Made by a program: the position numbers and the translations under genes
From: Clostridium yunnanense
GTDB taxonomy: Bacteria > Bacillota > Clostridia > Clostridiales > Clostridiaceae
DNA length: 64,000 bases
NCBI RefSeq assembly: GCF_016595795.1
Contig: NZ_JAENHN010000037.1
Coordinates: forward strand, 1 to 64,000
Direction: 5' to 3'
Part shown: positions 36,511 to 48,631 of the stretch, piece after piece
How the letters are laid out: every line of letters starts with the position of its first letter
Position numbering within the stretch: the stretch's first letter is position 1
Notes under the pieces: model-generated
What the model was told of the DNA's origin: nothing
Database searches by the model: none
What the model saw: the letters and a program-made list of their open reading frames with translations, nothing else

Positions 36511-37974
36511 TTAACCTACTTTAACTAATCTCCATCTCTGTGCATTATTTCCGTTATCCTGCCACTGATCTATCTGTGTCCCACTTTGAGTCGATGCTCC
36601 TGCTACATCAATAGGAAGATTACTAGCCTTATTTACTATCTTGTACACACCATTTCCCATATCCTCAATTCTAAATCTTTGAGCATCTTGACCATTATCA
36701 GTACATATCTGATATGAAACTGCCCCACCAAGTGCTGTTGTGCCATAAGGATTATCCACACACATATTAGGAGCACACATTGGTACTATCTTATAGTATC
36801 CTCCACCACAATCTACAAATTTAAATTGTTGTGCTGCAGTGCCATTGCTTCCGTATTGTTGAAGCTTAGTTCCATCAGCATTTTTTCCACCAGACACATC
36901 TAAATTAAGATTACTGCATAGTGCTGTAAGCGTATATACTCCATTATTTACTAGCGGCATACTGTTTCCAGTAGATGGTACTTGAAGTGGAACATTTGGC
37001 TGCACTGGTACACCAAACATCGGAGTTCCATTGCTTAACATTGTAAATTGCTGCATTCTTATATTCCTTGTCCAGCCTGATCCTTGTGATACTGCTGCAT
37101 GATATACAATCCAATTTTGTACTCCATCTGGTGATTTTACAAAGCTAGCATGTCCAGGCCCATATACATCTCCAAACTTAGAAAATACAGGACCAACCTT
37201 TGAGTATGCAGCTCTATTCATTAAGTCTCCATTAGTGCAAGTTAGTCTTCCAAGACAGTAGTCATCAGTCCAGCTTCCACTTGCAGAATATATTATATTT
37301 ACTGTAGAGCCGCTTACAAGAACTTCTGGTCCTTCATTTATATATGGTGTTCCATTCCTCTCCCAGCTTTGATCAGGTGTAGATATCAGTACCCTATCTC
37401 CTGATATGGTGTATGGATTACTCATCTTAGCTATATATAAGTTTTGTGCTACATTAGTAGTACCTTCCCAGCCAGACCATATGAAGTATAATTGATTGTT
37501 ATAATCTAAAACAGTGCCATCTATAGCCCATCTATCTGTTGCAGCTGCAACCTTTCCTTTAAAATTAAAAGCTCCATTTAGTGGATTATTTGCATCTGTA
37601 CCACCTTCCAAGCAATACATTCTATGATTCTCGTTTGCTCCGTTATCCGCAGCAAAATATATATACCATCTGCCTCTTACATAATGTAATTCTGGTGCCC
37701 AAGTTTCACTGGAATATGGGGTTCCAGAAGGTGCAGTCCATACTGTTGTTGCTGTTCCGCTAGTTATGCCTTGAAGAGTTGAAGATTTTCTAATAGTTAT
37801 AGTGTTGCCACCATTTGATTGAACATAATAGTAAGACCCACCAGCTGAAATAACCCAAGGATCTGCTCCGCCTCCTAGCGGATTAGTAAAAGTAGCTGCA
37901 GAAGCCTTTACCCCTAGGTCCGGCAAGCAAATTGCAAAAATCATAACCAAACATATAAAAAGTTTTTTAAACAT
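36511..37974 (-). CDS. Secreted GH43-type arabinofuranosidase-like enzyme with ricin-type CBM13
   Basis: 487 aa. Signal peptide 1-26 (cleavage after KASA). GH43-like five-bladed propeller (about 28-330) with the catalytic base Asp in GGGADPWV (D38), a second acidic residue in AIDGTVLDY and the acid Glu in EGPEVLV. A ricin B-type lectin domain (about 345-487) with QxW-like repeats (AAQQFKFV, DAQRFRIE, NAQRWRLV) follows. Likely releases arabinose or acts on arabinan/arabinoxylan outside the cell; the substrate is inferred from the fold only. Single gene with its own transcript end. RBS AAAGGTGTG before the ATG. Confidence 0.88.
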   Translation of the reverse strand: MFKKLFICLVMIFAICLPDLGVKASAATFTNPLGGGADPWVISAGGSYYYVQSNGGNTITIRKSSTLQGITSGTATTVWTAPSGTPYSSETWAPELHYVRGRWYIYFAADNGANENHRMYCLEGGTDANNPLNGAFNFKGKVAAATDRWAIDGTVLDYNNQLYFIWSGWEGTTNVAQNLYIAKMSNPYTISGDRVLISTPDQSWERNGTPYINEGPEVLVSGSTVNIIYSASGSWTDDYCLGRLTCTNGDLMNRAAYSKVGPVFSKFGDVYGPGHASFVKSPDGVQNWIVYHAAVSQGSGWTRNIRMQQFTMLSNGTPMFGVPVQPNVPLQVPSTGNSMPLVNNGVYTLTALCSNLNLDVSGGKNADGTKLQQYGSNGTAAQQFKFVDCGGGYYKIVPMCAPNMCVDNPYGTTALGGAVSYQICTDNGQDAQRFRIEDMGNGVYKIVNKASNLPIDVAGASTQSGTQIDQWQDNGNNAQRWRLVKVG

Positions 37975-38784
37975 TTAATACACACCTTTCCAAACTTATT
38001 TCAATTTATTTTTATTTATGAATTAATGTAAGGAACATTGGATGTCAAATTTTATGCTTTAAGAGTATGCTTGGAGTTAAAGGACATGTTATGGATATGG
38101 ATACTTGAATTGTGTAAAATAACACTTAAAAGACTAGTTAAGATATTAAATATTTAGATATTAGCTTATAGTAAGATCTGAAATTGATATATTATTTAAC
38201 ACCGTTTTCCTCTCATTCCTCCCCTCTTTAATTATTACTTCTTTCAGCTTGCTCTAATCTCCAGGCATACATCCTATTTATTGTTAAACGATTTTAATTT
38301 AGAATTTTTGATATTAATCAGATTCACTTGATGTAAAATTATATACTGAATGAAAATTCTTTAGGATTAATTTATGGAAAAGATTTTATAGATTTGTTTT
38401 ATTCATGTTTAAACATCTTATAATATTGCAACTAATCATAATTATTGCATTTATAAATTTAGAAAAATAAAGATTAATAGAAGTCTTTTGATTCACTAGG
38501 AAAGATAGATATTAAAATAACTATCTTATTTTGTTAGAATTGAATATTTACTACGACACTTTTTCTATTTTAACTCCGAAGAGTTTGACTATATATCTCA
38601 TTAATGTTGTTATTATACAAATATTATATTATTATTCTTACAACATTTCAATATATTTGTTAATAATTAATTTAAAACTGATCCACAAACTAAACAATTC
38701 TGTATATACCAGTGTCACTCTCTAATGATATTTATTTATAATAATGGTTAGATTATTTTATATTTTCAAAAGGAGATGTCTATT
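37975..38784. other. Long AT-rich intergenic region
   Basis: About 800 bp with no gene that I can support. It holds the promoters of the GH43 gene (minus) and of the small membrane peptide gene (plus); no clear boxes were picked. Confidence 0.4.
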
Positions 38785-38955
38785 ATGGATAAAAGTATTG
38801 ATCAAGCCCTATTCACCTTATCATTATATGTTTTGATTATAATAGGCTTAACTATAAAGTATTTATTGCCATTATTAGGAGTCATAGTAAGTACTTTTGT
38901 TTACAAAAGAAAAAAAGAAGAAATGGCTAATCCTTGTTTTCATTACATGTCTTAG
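38785..38955 (+). CDS. 56-aa small membrane peptide of unknown function
   Basis: MDKSIDQALFTLSLYVLIII at residues 1-20 is followed by a second hydrophobic stretch (about 26-39) and a positively charged tail, YKRKKEEMANPC. The very strong RBS AAAGGAGATG lies 7 nt from the ATG, which argues for real translation. The composition does not look like a type I toxin with certainty, but a short hydrophobic peptide with a basic tail standing alone in a long intergenic region allows that possibility. It is convergent with the glycosyltransferase gene. Not recognised. Confidence 0.55.
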   Translation: MDKSIDQALFTLSLYVLIIIGLTIKYLLPLLGVIVSTFVYKRKKEEMANPCFHYMS

Positions 38956-39055
38956 CATTCTTCTATATTCTTTCATTTCAACAATTATTAACATAGTTAA
39001 CTACGGAAATTTTACTCTATTACGATAGGAATCTTTAGAACAGTCTTTAACTTTA

Positions 39056-39078
39056 TTTTATAACAATATGTTATAAAA
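39056..39078. terminator. Palindromic hairpin between convergent genes
   Basis: TTTTATAAC (39056-39064) pairs perfectly with GTTATAAAA (39070-39078), 5-nt loop. AT-rich, so weak, but placed between the convergent small gene and glycosyltransferase gene. Confidence 0.4.
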
Positions 39079-39079
39079 T

Positions 39080-40297
39080 TCAGCTAATTAAGCGCTCTTT
39101 CTTCATCTTATAAATTTCTTCAACTGCTTTTTTATAACCGCCTGCTTTTTCAAAGGAATCACTAATCTTTCTTATATTCTCTATATAAGTCCAATCATTT
39201 AGTACCTTCTCAATTGAAGCTCTTAATAACTCAGGAGTTATACTCTTTATATCAAGTGATATAGCTGCTCCTAAGTCTTCAGCTCTTTTTGCTAAATATG
39301 GTTGATCTGCTCCCATTGGAAGTGCCACAAAAGGGACATTATTGTAGATTAAATCACTTATACTATTCATTCCTGCATGAGTTATAGCAGCATCAGTATA
39401 CTTTAAAACCTCAGACTGAGGAACGTAGTTTCTTACTATGAAATTATCAGGAATATCAAACTGTGATGTATCAACATTAAAGGCTGTCATTACTATAATG
39501 GCATCCATATCCTTAAAGCTCTGAAAGAATATATTATATACCTCTATATCATACCCGCCAAATACAGTACCTAGCGAAATATATACAACTTTCTTACCTT
39601 CTAATTTTTCAAAAGGAAAATCTACATTTTCTTTTCTATCATATACCGGTGGTCCAACAAACTTAAAGGTATCATCAAAGTAATCAAGATCACTAGCAAA
39701 GTATTTAGATGTATAAACTAAATTTATATCACCTTTATTAAACAGTAGATTTAAAATATTATCTGGTACTTTTACAGAGTAAACTCTATTTAGTTTTTTA
39801 ATTATCTCTTTATAGTTTTCTGTAAATTCATCAGACATCTTAAACCTATTATCATTAGCTTCATTATCTGATGTAAAAAATCTATCTAAACCTGCAAAGA
39901 CTGCTAATGATGATACAGTAGGAATATCTAAGATCTGAGCTAATATATTAGCAAAAGGAAAGGCTGCTGAATAAATAAGGTAATCAAATTTAGTTTCTTT
40001 TGTTTGCTCCAAGATATCTCCAATAATTACATCACTTCTTTCAAGAATTCTACTTGCTACCCCAAATAAACCAGTACCAGGCTTTTCTTTAGAGCCACTA
40101 TCCTTCTTCATTTTAAAGATATTTAAATCTTCTCTATAGCATTTAAATGTTGCACCTGTTTTTTCAATCTTCTCTTTAAATTCTTCCGAAGAAAAATAAG
40201 TTATTTCCTCTCCTTGTTTTATAAGCTCACTTACCAATCCTATTGTTGGATTCACATGACCGTGTGATGGAATACCTAAAAATAATACTTTTGACAT
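39080..40297 (-). CDS. MGT/UGT-family glycosyltransferase (GT1)
   Basis: A 405-aa GT-B fold enzyme of the YjiC/macrolide-glycosyltransferase type. The N-terminus MSKVLFLGIPSHGHVNPTIG carries the catalytic-base His of the family; the nucleotide-sugar motif ITHAGMNSISDLIYNNVPFV and ALPMGADQPYLAKR lie near 305-345. It would transfer a sugar from a UDP-sugar to a small hydrophobic acceptor (lipid, macrolide or flavonoid); the acceptor is unknown. Stands alone. Confidence 0.88.
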   Translation of the reverse strand: MSKVLFLGIPSHGHVNPTIGLVSELIKQGEEITYFSSEEFKEKIEKTGATFKCYREDLNIFKMKKDSGSKEKPGTGLFGVASRILERSDVIIGDILEQTKETKFDYLIYSAAFPFANILAQILDIPTVSSLAVFAGLDRFFTSDNEANDNRFKMSDEFTENYKEIIKKLNRVYSVKVPDNILNLLFNKGDINLVYTSKYFASDLDYFDDTFKFVGPPVYDRKENVDFPFEKLEGKKVVYISLGTVFGGYDIEVYNIFFQSFKDMDAIIVMTAFNVDTSQFDIPDNFIVRNYVPQSEVLKYTDAAITHAGMNSISDLIYNNVPFVALPMGADQPYLAKRAEDLGAAISLDIKSITPELLRASIEKVLNDWTYIENIRKISDSFEKAGGYKKAVEEIYKMKKERLIS

Positions 40298-40475
40298 ACT
40301 GACACTTCCTTCTCATCGTATAACTTTACTTTTATTTTAAATTTATCTATCCTTATATGCGAATTATACGACTCACTATTAAAAAAACTATAAAGCATAT
40401 TTAAAGATTCTATAAAGTTTTAATTATCAAATTTTAATTTTATGCTTAAATAAATTTAAAATCTAATATCTATCA

Positions 40476-41300
40476 TTATCCAAAGGAAAACTCGGCAACA
40501 CTTATTTCACCTTTTCCTAACGGTCTTACGCCTTCCGTAAAGCAACTTGTATCAACTATATCTCCATCCTCTTCAGCTATTTCCCCAATAGCTTCATTGT
40601 TGGAAATACTATTTTTCTTTTTCCTTCCACTCCTTGTCCTTTTTTTACTTTCAAACACATTAACTTTATATTCCATTAGATTATCTTTACTATTTTTGTC
40701 TTCTTCACTATTGCCAGCTATAATTAATTCATTTTCCGTATCTTTTAACACTTCTGCGTTTTTCTGTCCCTTTTTCACCTCTTCAGTGTCTTTAGGATTA
40801 TCTGCAGTTTTATGGTTGTCCGTTTTATATCCACCCTTTTCCTTATTCTCTTTTGGTCGTTCACCGAAATTGTCATCTTTATTTTTTTCCACTTTATCAG
40901 AAAAACCTTTATTTGCATTTACAACATTCTGCTCTTCTACAGCAGCTTCATTTTTAGGTGTTTCTTTTTTCTTGGGTTTAATGTTTTGGTGTTTAGCAAA
41001 ATTTTTCACTCTATACACCTTATCCTCAGTTAATTCAATCATCTCTAACTCAACAAACACTTCTAGTGCCAGTTTAACTTGAGCAATATCTCTATTAAAT
41101 TCTATTGCTAAAGTCTCTATTGTATAGGCAATATTCTTTGAGAGGAACAACTCCCCTTCTAAATTGACCTTACCGGCAAGTAGCACCATTCTGTTCCAAA
41201 TATAATGAATTACATCTCTTTCTGGTTTCATATCTATTATCTTAAACTTAGTATCCTCATACATATCAACTCTGAATTTTACATATTTTCTTTCTCTCAT
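40476..41300 (-). CDS. Orphan phage replisome-organiser-like protein
   Basis: A 274-aa protein. Residues about 1-115 (KYVKFRVDMYEDTKFKIIDM, RDVIHYIWNRMVLLAGKVN, FNRDIAQVKLALEVFVELEMIEL) match the N-terminal winged-helix domain of phage replisome organisers (Phage_rep_org_N). The rest is a charged Lys/Glu/Asn linker (about 115-230) and a short tail, with no helicase-loader domain seen. No other phage genes are nearby, so it is a domesticated or relic phage gene. Three in-frame ATGs lie at the start; the third has GAGGAG at 10 nt and was chosen. Actual role unknown. Confidence 0.75.
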   Translation of the reverse strand: MRERKYVKFRVDMYEDTKFKIIDMKPERDVIHYIWNRMVLLAGKVNLEGELFLSKNIAYTIETLAIEFNRDIAQVKLALEVFVELEMIELTEDKVYRVKNFAKHQNIKPKKKETPKNEAAVEEQNVVNANKGFSDKVEKNKDDNFGERPKENKEKGGYKTDNHKTADNPKDTEEVKKGQKNAEVLKDTENELIIAGNSEEDKNSKDNLMEYKVNVFESKKRTRSGRKKKNSISNNEAIGEIAEEDGDIVDTSCFTEGVRPLGKGEISVAEFSFG

Positions 41301-41520
41301 AAATCTCATTCTCCTCAACATTTTATTTTTATATATTGGCCTTACTACTTAATTTTAGAATTTCCGTTCATAACAATTCATAATAATTTTCAAGATAATT
41401 TATAAATTGAAGTGATAGGTTCTTGTTTTTTCATTATCTCTTTCAATCAATATATATGCTTACACAGATGAGATTACAGAATTTTTTATTATTTTTCCCA
41501 TTTAAACTTTATTTATATAT

Positions 41521-41618
41521 AGATGAACCACTTCGTAATAAAATTTATTATTTTTAAATTCTCTCACCAAAACCCGTGAGAGTTTTAAAAATAGATTTCG
41601 GATCGAAGTGGTTCATCT
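41521..41618 (-). repeat. ~100-bp inverted-repeat element, copy B (subfamily 1)
   Basis: Arms AGATGAACCACTTCG (41521-41535) and CGAAGTGGTTCATCT (41604-41618) pair perfectly over 15 bp; inner stem CTCTCAC/GTGAGAG. Read on the minus strand it aligns with copy A through most of its length. It lies upstream of the replisome-organiser-like gene and close to the rph end. TTATATA occurs on both flanks. Confidence 0.85.
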
Positions 41619-41627
41619 TTATATAGA

Positions 41628-41660
41628 AAAGCACACTGATAAGCTTATCAATGTGCTTTC
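41628..41660 (-). terminator. Terminator of rph
   Basis: AAAGCACA...GATAAGC pairs with GCTTATC...TGTGCTTT around 41628-41659 with one mismatch. T-rich ends on both strands. It lies just after copy B, about 50 bp downstream of the rph stop. Confidence 0.65.
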
Positions 41661-41707
41661 TTGATTTTTGTAGGAGTACTGTACAAGAAAGATATCTTCT
41701 TCCCTAA

Positions 41708-44735
<3,028 letters not shown>

Positions 44736-44764
44736 TTAACTCTAAGTGCTAGTATAAATATGAT
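44736..44764 (+). promoter_or_regulatory. Candidate promoter of the DXS-like gene
   Basis: -35 TTAACT (44736-44741) and -10 TATGAT (44759-44764), 17 bp apart, 60 bp before the start codon. A TTGACT upstream is too far from any -10. Confidence 0.45.
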
Positions 44765-44823
44765 ATTTATTCATATCTTCTTGAATAAAATTTAATTTAG
44801 CTAATACGAAAGAGGGTAAAAAC

Positions 44824-46566
44824 ATGGCAAATATATTAGATAAAATATCAAAGGTAGCTGATATAAAAAGATTGACTACTGAGGAGCTTAATACTTTATG
44901 CTCCGAAGTAAGAAATGCTATATTGACTAAAGTTAGTAAGACAGGTGGACATCTTGGTCCAAATTTAGGAATTGTTGAACTTACGGTGGCTTTACATTAC
45001 GTATTCAATTCCCCTATAGATAAATTTGTATGGGATGTAAGTCATCAGTCTTATGCTCACAAGATTTTGACAGGAAGAAAAGATGCTTTTCTTTTTGAAG
45101 ATAAATATAAAACTGTAACTGGTTTTACTTCTCCTAAGGAGAGTGAACATGATTTCTTCACTATAGGTCATACTTCAACTTCTGTAAGTTTAGCTTCAGG
45201 TCTTGCAAAAGCTAGAGACTTTAAAGGAACAAAGGAAAATATAGTTGCAATAATAGGTGATGGTTCTTTAAGTGGCGGTGAAGCTTTTGAGGGACTTGAT
45301 AATGTAGCTGAATTTAAGTCTAACTTCATTACTATAATTAATGATAATGAGATGTCCATAGCTGAAAATCACGGCGGAATATACGGCAATCTTGCTCTGC
45401 TTAGAAAGACAAAGGGAGAGGCTGAACTTAATATATTCAAGGCTTTAGGCTTTAAATATGTTTATATCGAAGAAGGAAATAATGTTGATGTTTTAATAGA
45501 AGAATTACAAAAGATCAAAGATCTAAATGAACCTATAGTCGTTCATATCCACACAGTTAAAGGTAATGGATACTCTCATGCAGAAGAAAATAAAGAAAGA
45601 TTCCATTGGTCTATGCCATTTGATATTGAAAGCGGAAAAACTTTCGTTCAAAATGCTGGTGAAAACTATAAAAGAATTACTATAAATCATATTACTGAAA
45701 AACTTCAAAAGGATGATCGAATTGTTGTAATAAACGCAGCTGTTCCTGGTGCTCTTGATCTAGTAGAATTTAGAGAAAATCATCCTGACAGATATTTTGA
45801 CGTTGGAATAGCAGAGGAACATGCTATTGCCTTCGCTTCAGGTCTAGCTTCACAAGGAATGAAGCCTTTTGCTTTCTTCCCAAGTACTTTCATACAAAGA
45901 ACTTATGATCAAATATCACAGGACTTATGTATAAACAATAATCCTGCTATAATCATGGTTGAAAATGCAGGAATCTCTGGTAGCGATGCAACTCACCTAG
46001 GTATATTTGATATACCAATGATGAGTAATATCCCTAACTTAGTATATTTAGCACCTGCTAATAAAGAAGAAGTAACCTCGATGATAGACTGGGCAATGGA
46101 ACAAAAGGATTTTCCTGTTGCAATAAGAATATCCTCTTCTCCAATTAAAGAACTAAAGAATAAACTTTCTCTAAAATATGAATTAAATAAGTTTGAGAAA
46201 GTTACAGAGGGAGAAAAGGTTGCAATTATAGGTCTTGGAAACTTCTTTAATCTAGCTGAAGAAGTCTCTGAAGAACTACAAAAACAAGGAATAACTCCAA
46301 CGTTAATCAACCCAAGATTTATTACTGGAGTCGATGAAGCTATGCTTACTTCCTTGCTTGAAAACCATGATACAGTAATCACTCTTGAAGATGGTCTATT
46401 AAATGGAGGCTTTGGAGAAAAGATATCTAGATTCTTTGGTCCTACAAAGATGAGAGTTTTCAATTATGGTGCTCATAAAGAATTTACAGATGGTGTACCT
46501 ATGAATGAATTATATCAAAGATATCATTTGACTGCTGAGCAGATTGTTGCTGATATATTGAAATAA
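44824..46566 (+). CDS. Divergent 1-deoxy-D-xylulose-5-phosphate synthase-like enzyme
   Basis: A 580-aa ThDP-dependent transketolase-type enzyme of the DXS family. Seen: KTGGHLGPNLGIVELTVALH, DVSHQSYAHKILTGR, ThDP motif IGDGSLSGGEAFEGLDN...NDNEMSI, the catalytic Glu in DVGIAEEHAIAFASG and the arginine regions STFIQRTYDQ and VAIRISSS. It is shorter than usual DXS (about 620). The family segment normally reading PVDGHD is IEEGNNVD here, and the FHG.G.FD loop reads FHWSMPFD. So it may be a second, altered-specificity DXS or a related carboligase. DXS makes the isoprenoid/thiamin/pyridoxal precursor DXP from pyruvate and glyceraldehyde-3-phosphate. RBS GAGGG. Monocistronic. Confidence 0.78.
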   Translation: MANILDKISKVADIKRLTTEELNTLCSEVRNAILTKVSKTGGHLGPNLGIVELTVALHYVFNSPIDKFVWDVSHQSYAHKILTGRKDAFLFEDKYKTVTGFTSPKESEHDFFTIGHTSTSVSLASGLAKARDFKGTKENIVAIIGDGSLSGGEAFEGLDNVAEFKSNFITIINDNEMSIAENHGGIYGNLALLRKTKGEAELNIFKALGFKYVYIEEGNNVDVLIEELQKIKDLNEPIVVHIHTVKGNGYSHAEENKERFHWSMPFDIESGKTFVQNAGENYKRITINHITEKLQKDDRIVVINAAVPGALDLVEFRENHPDRYFDVGIAEEHAIAFASGLASQGMKPFAFFPSTFIQRTYDQISQDLCINNNPAIIMVENAGISGSDATHLGIFDIPMMSNIPNLVYLAPANKEEVTSMIDWAMEQKDFPVAIRISSSPIKELKNKLSLKYELNKFEKVTEGEKVAIIGLGNFFNLAEEVSEELQKQGITPTLINPRFITGVDEAMLTSLLENHDTVITLEDGLLNGGFGEKISRFFGPTKMRVFNYGAHKEFTDGVPMNELYQRYHLTAEQIVADILK

Positions 46567-46629
46567 ATTTAAGATAGCTTTTTCTTTATTTGCGCTATAG
46601 CACAAATATAGTTTTATTTTTTCATTAAT

Positions 46630-46676
46630 AAAAAAGCAGTGTGAATCTTATCTGTTTAAGATTCACACTGCTTTTT
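46630..46676 (+). terminator. Bidirectional terminator between DXS-like and maoC genes
   Basis: A perfect stem of about 20 bp: AAAAAGCAGTGTGAATCTTA (46631-46650) with its complement at 46657-46676, 6-nt loop, A and T runs at both ends. It serves both convergent transcripts. Confidence 0.85.
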
Positions 46677-46687
46677 TAAACTTGTCC

Positions 46688-47104
46688 TTATTTTGGCGGC
46701 ATTATAGTTGCAACACCTATCAGTACTTCAACACCATCTTGATTTGTACATATAGTACTTAATTTTATTCTATTCTTCTCTTCAACCTTCTCTATAACCT
46801 CAACTTCAGCTTTAATTGTATCTCCTATTCTCACTGGAGCAACAAATTTGAGTTCTTGTCCAAGATATATTGAACCTGGTCCTGGCAATTGCATACCAAG
46901 TACCGCTGATACTAAACCAGCCGTTAACATGCCATGAGCTATTCTGCCTTGAAACATTGTTTTTTCTGCCTCAACTTGATTTATATGCGCTGGGTTTAAA
47001 TCTCCTGTTATACCAGCATATAAGTAAACATCAGTTTCTGTAATGGTCTTTTGAAAAGCTGATTTATCACCGATATTTATTTCTTTTATAGTTAAGCCCT
47101 TCAT
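46688..47104 (-). CDS. MaoC-type (R)-specific enoyl-CoA hydratase
   Basis: A 138-aa hot-dog-fold protein with the hydratase 2 motif GDLNPAHIN (catalytic D35 and H40) and the FQGRIAHGML segment. It interconverts trans-2-enoyl-CoA and (R)-3-hydroxyacyl-CoA, like PhaJ. The chosen ATG has AGGAGG at 8 nt; a longer in-frame reading lacks an RBS. Last gene of the sigma-54 operon after the CoA-transferase and permease. In this setting it could dehydrate (R)-3-hydroxybutyryl-CoA to crotonyl-CoA (inference). Confidence 0.88.
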   Translation of the reverse strand: MKGLTIKEINIGDKSAFQKTITETDVYLYAGITGDLNPAHINQVEAEKTMFQGRIAHGMLTAGLVSAVLGMQLPGPGSIYLGQELKFVAPVRIGDTIKAEVEVIEKVEEKNRIKLSTICTNQDGVEVLIGVATIMPPK

Positions 47105-47161
47105 TTTCAATTCCTCCTTATATAATGCCTTTCTATTCATTAGCAATACATCAGATACTTA

Positions 47162-48556
47162 TTAAATAAAATGTAGTATGCTTTGTAAGGCTATTAATAC
47201 AAATACAGTTCCTGTCTTAATACAAGTGATCACAAAAATATCTTTATATGATTGTTTATGAGTTAAGCCTGCAATTCCAAGTAGAGTTATAACAGCCCCA
47301 TTGTGAGGTAATGTATCCATTCCACCTGAAGCCATAGCAGCAACACGATGAAGTAATTGTGGATCTACCCCAGCACTATTTGCCCAACTTAAATATTGCT
47401 TACCGAAAGTATCAAGCGCTATACTCATTCCACCTGATGCAGAACCTGTAACTCCTGAAAGTACGTTTACTGTTACTGCTTCTGAAAGCAACGGACTACC
47501 ATTTGGATTAATGTTTGTTAAAGCATGAGCTATAGATTGAAATCCTGGTAAAGTTTTTATAACATTACCAAAACCAACTTCTGATGCTGTATTCATAACA
47601 GCTAGTAGTGATCCAACTGCACCAGCATTAATTGCTGAAGCTAAATTTCCTTTCATACGCTTTGGATTAATACAAACTGCAAGTAGAATACCAAAAACAA
47701 GTGCAATCATTAAAGCCCAGTTATTCATTGAACCTACAACACTGGCCTGTGGGATATTATAAGGAGCTTTAGTAACCCAAGAAACTATATCCCATTTAGG
47801 AAATACTAATTTTTGCAGAGCTAAAGTCACTCCAAGTACAGATATTAATGGTAGTGCTGCTATAAGTGGATTTGGTAAACTTCCATCTTCAACTAGCACT
47901 GGTTCATTCTTATGATTGTCTCCATAGCCTTCTCCGTTTGCTTGAGCCTTACGTTTACGCCACTCAAGATAAGATACACCGCAAACTAAAACCATGATCG
48001 CACCTAAGGTTCCAAATATAGGAGCAGCGTAAAGATCTGTGTTAAAAAACTTCATTGGTATAGAGTTTTGAATTTGAGGGGTTCCTGGAAGTGCATCCAT
48101 AGTAAATGTGAAGGCACCAACTGCGATAGTAGCAGGAACAAGTCTTTTTGGAATATCTGCTTCTTTAAATATTGATGCTGCAAATGGGTACACTGCAAAT
48201 GCAACAACGAAAAGACTTACACCACCATAAGTTAAAATGGCTGCTGATAAGATTACGGATAACATAGCACGCTTTTTACCTAATTTTCCAACTATAAATT
48301 TAGCGATAGATTTTGCTGCACCAGATTGCTCCATAACTTTTCCAAATACTGCACCTAATAAGAAGAACGGAAAGTAAACCTTTACGTAATTGCCTAAGTT
48401 AGGTAGAAATATTTCCGTGTAGGTTGGCATTACTGCCATTCCAGAAAATATAGCTGCCGCAATTGCAAATATAGGTGCAAACACAATAACTGAGAATCCT
48501 CTATAAGCCATAATCATTAACAATACCAAGCTTAATAAAATACCTATAACCGCCAT
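47162..48556 (-). CDS. GntP-family organic-acid permease
   Basis: A 464-aa membrane permease with about twelve hydrophobic segments. The GntP family pattern is visible: FFLLGAVFGKVMEQSGAAKSIAKFI, ILTYGGVSLFVVAFAVYPFA, GTPQIQNSIPMKFF. GntP members carry gluconate or related sugar acids; the branch beside CoA-transferase genes is usually assigned to short hydroxy acids such as D-3-hydroxybutyrate. The chosen start has GGAGG at 8 nt; the ATG 15 bp upstream overlaps this RBS. It lies between the CoA-transferase and hydratase genes, so it likely imports their substrate. Confidence 0.87.
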   Translation of the reverse strand: MAVIGILLSLVLLMIMAYRGFSVIVFAPIFAIAAAIFSGMAVMPTYTEIFLPNLGNYVKVYFPFFLLGAVFGKVMEQSGAAKSIAKFIVGKLGKKRAMLSVILSAAILTYGGVSLFVVAFAVYPFAASIFKEADIPKRLVPATIAVGAFTFTMDALPGTPQIQNSIPMKFFNTDLYAAPIFGTLGAIMVLVCGVSYLEWRKRKAQANGEGYGDNHKNEPVLVEDGSLPNPLIAALPLISVLGVTLALQKLVFPKWDIVSWVTKAPYNIPQASVVGSMNNWALMIALVFGILLAVCINPKRMKGNLASAINAGAVGSLLAVMNTASEVGFGNVIKTLPGFQSIAHALTNINPNGSPLLSEAVTVNVLSGVTGSASGGMSIALDTFGKQYLSWANSAGVDPQLLHRVAAMASGGMDTLPHNGAVITLLGIAGLTHKQSYKDIFVITCIKTGTVFVLIALQSILHFI

Positions 48557-48631
48557 ATATAAAACCTCCATTTATTTATTATTTTTTACTAACCATTTTT
48601 TCTAACATTAATTATTTTCTATATTGATAGA

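Noticed and set aside
38531-38725. 64-codon open frame on the + strand before the small membrane gene
   Set aside because: Extremely Ile/Tyr/Leu-rich translation as expected from AT-rich noise; no RBS.
40597-41082. 161-codon open frame antisense to the replisome-organiser-like gene
   Set aside because: Poly-Phe/Ser/Leu translation is the complement of the Lys/Glu-rich linker; a shadow frame.
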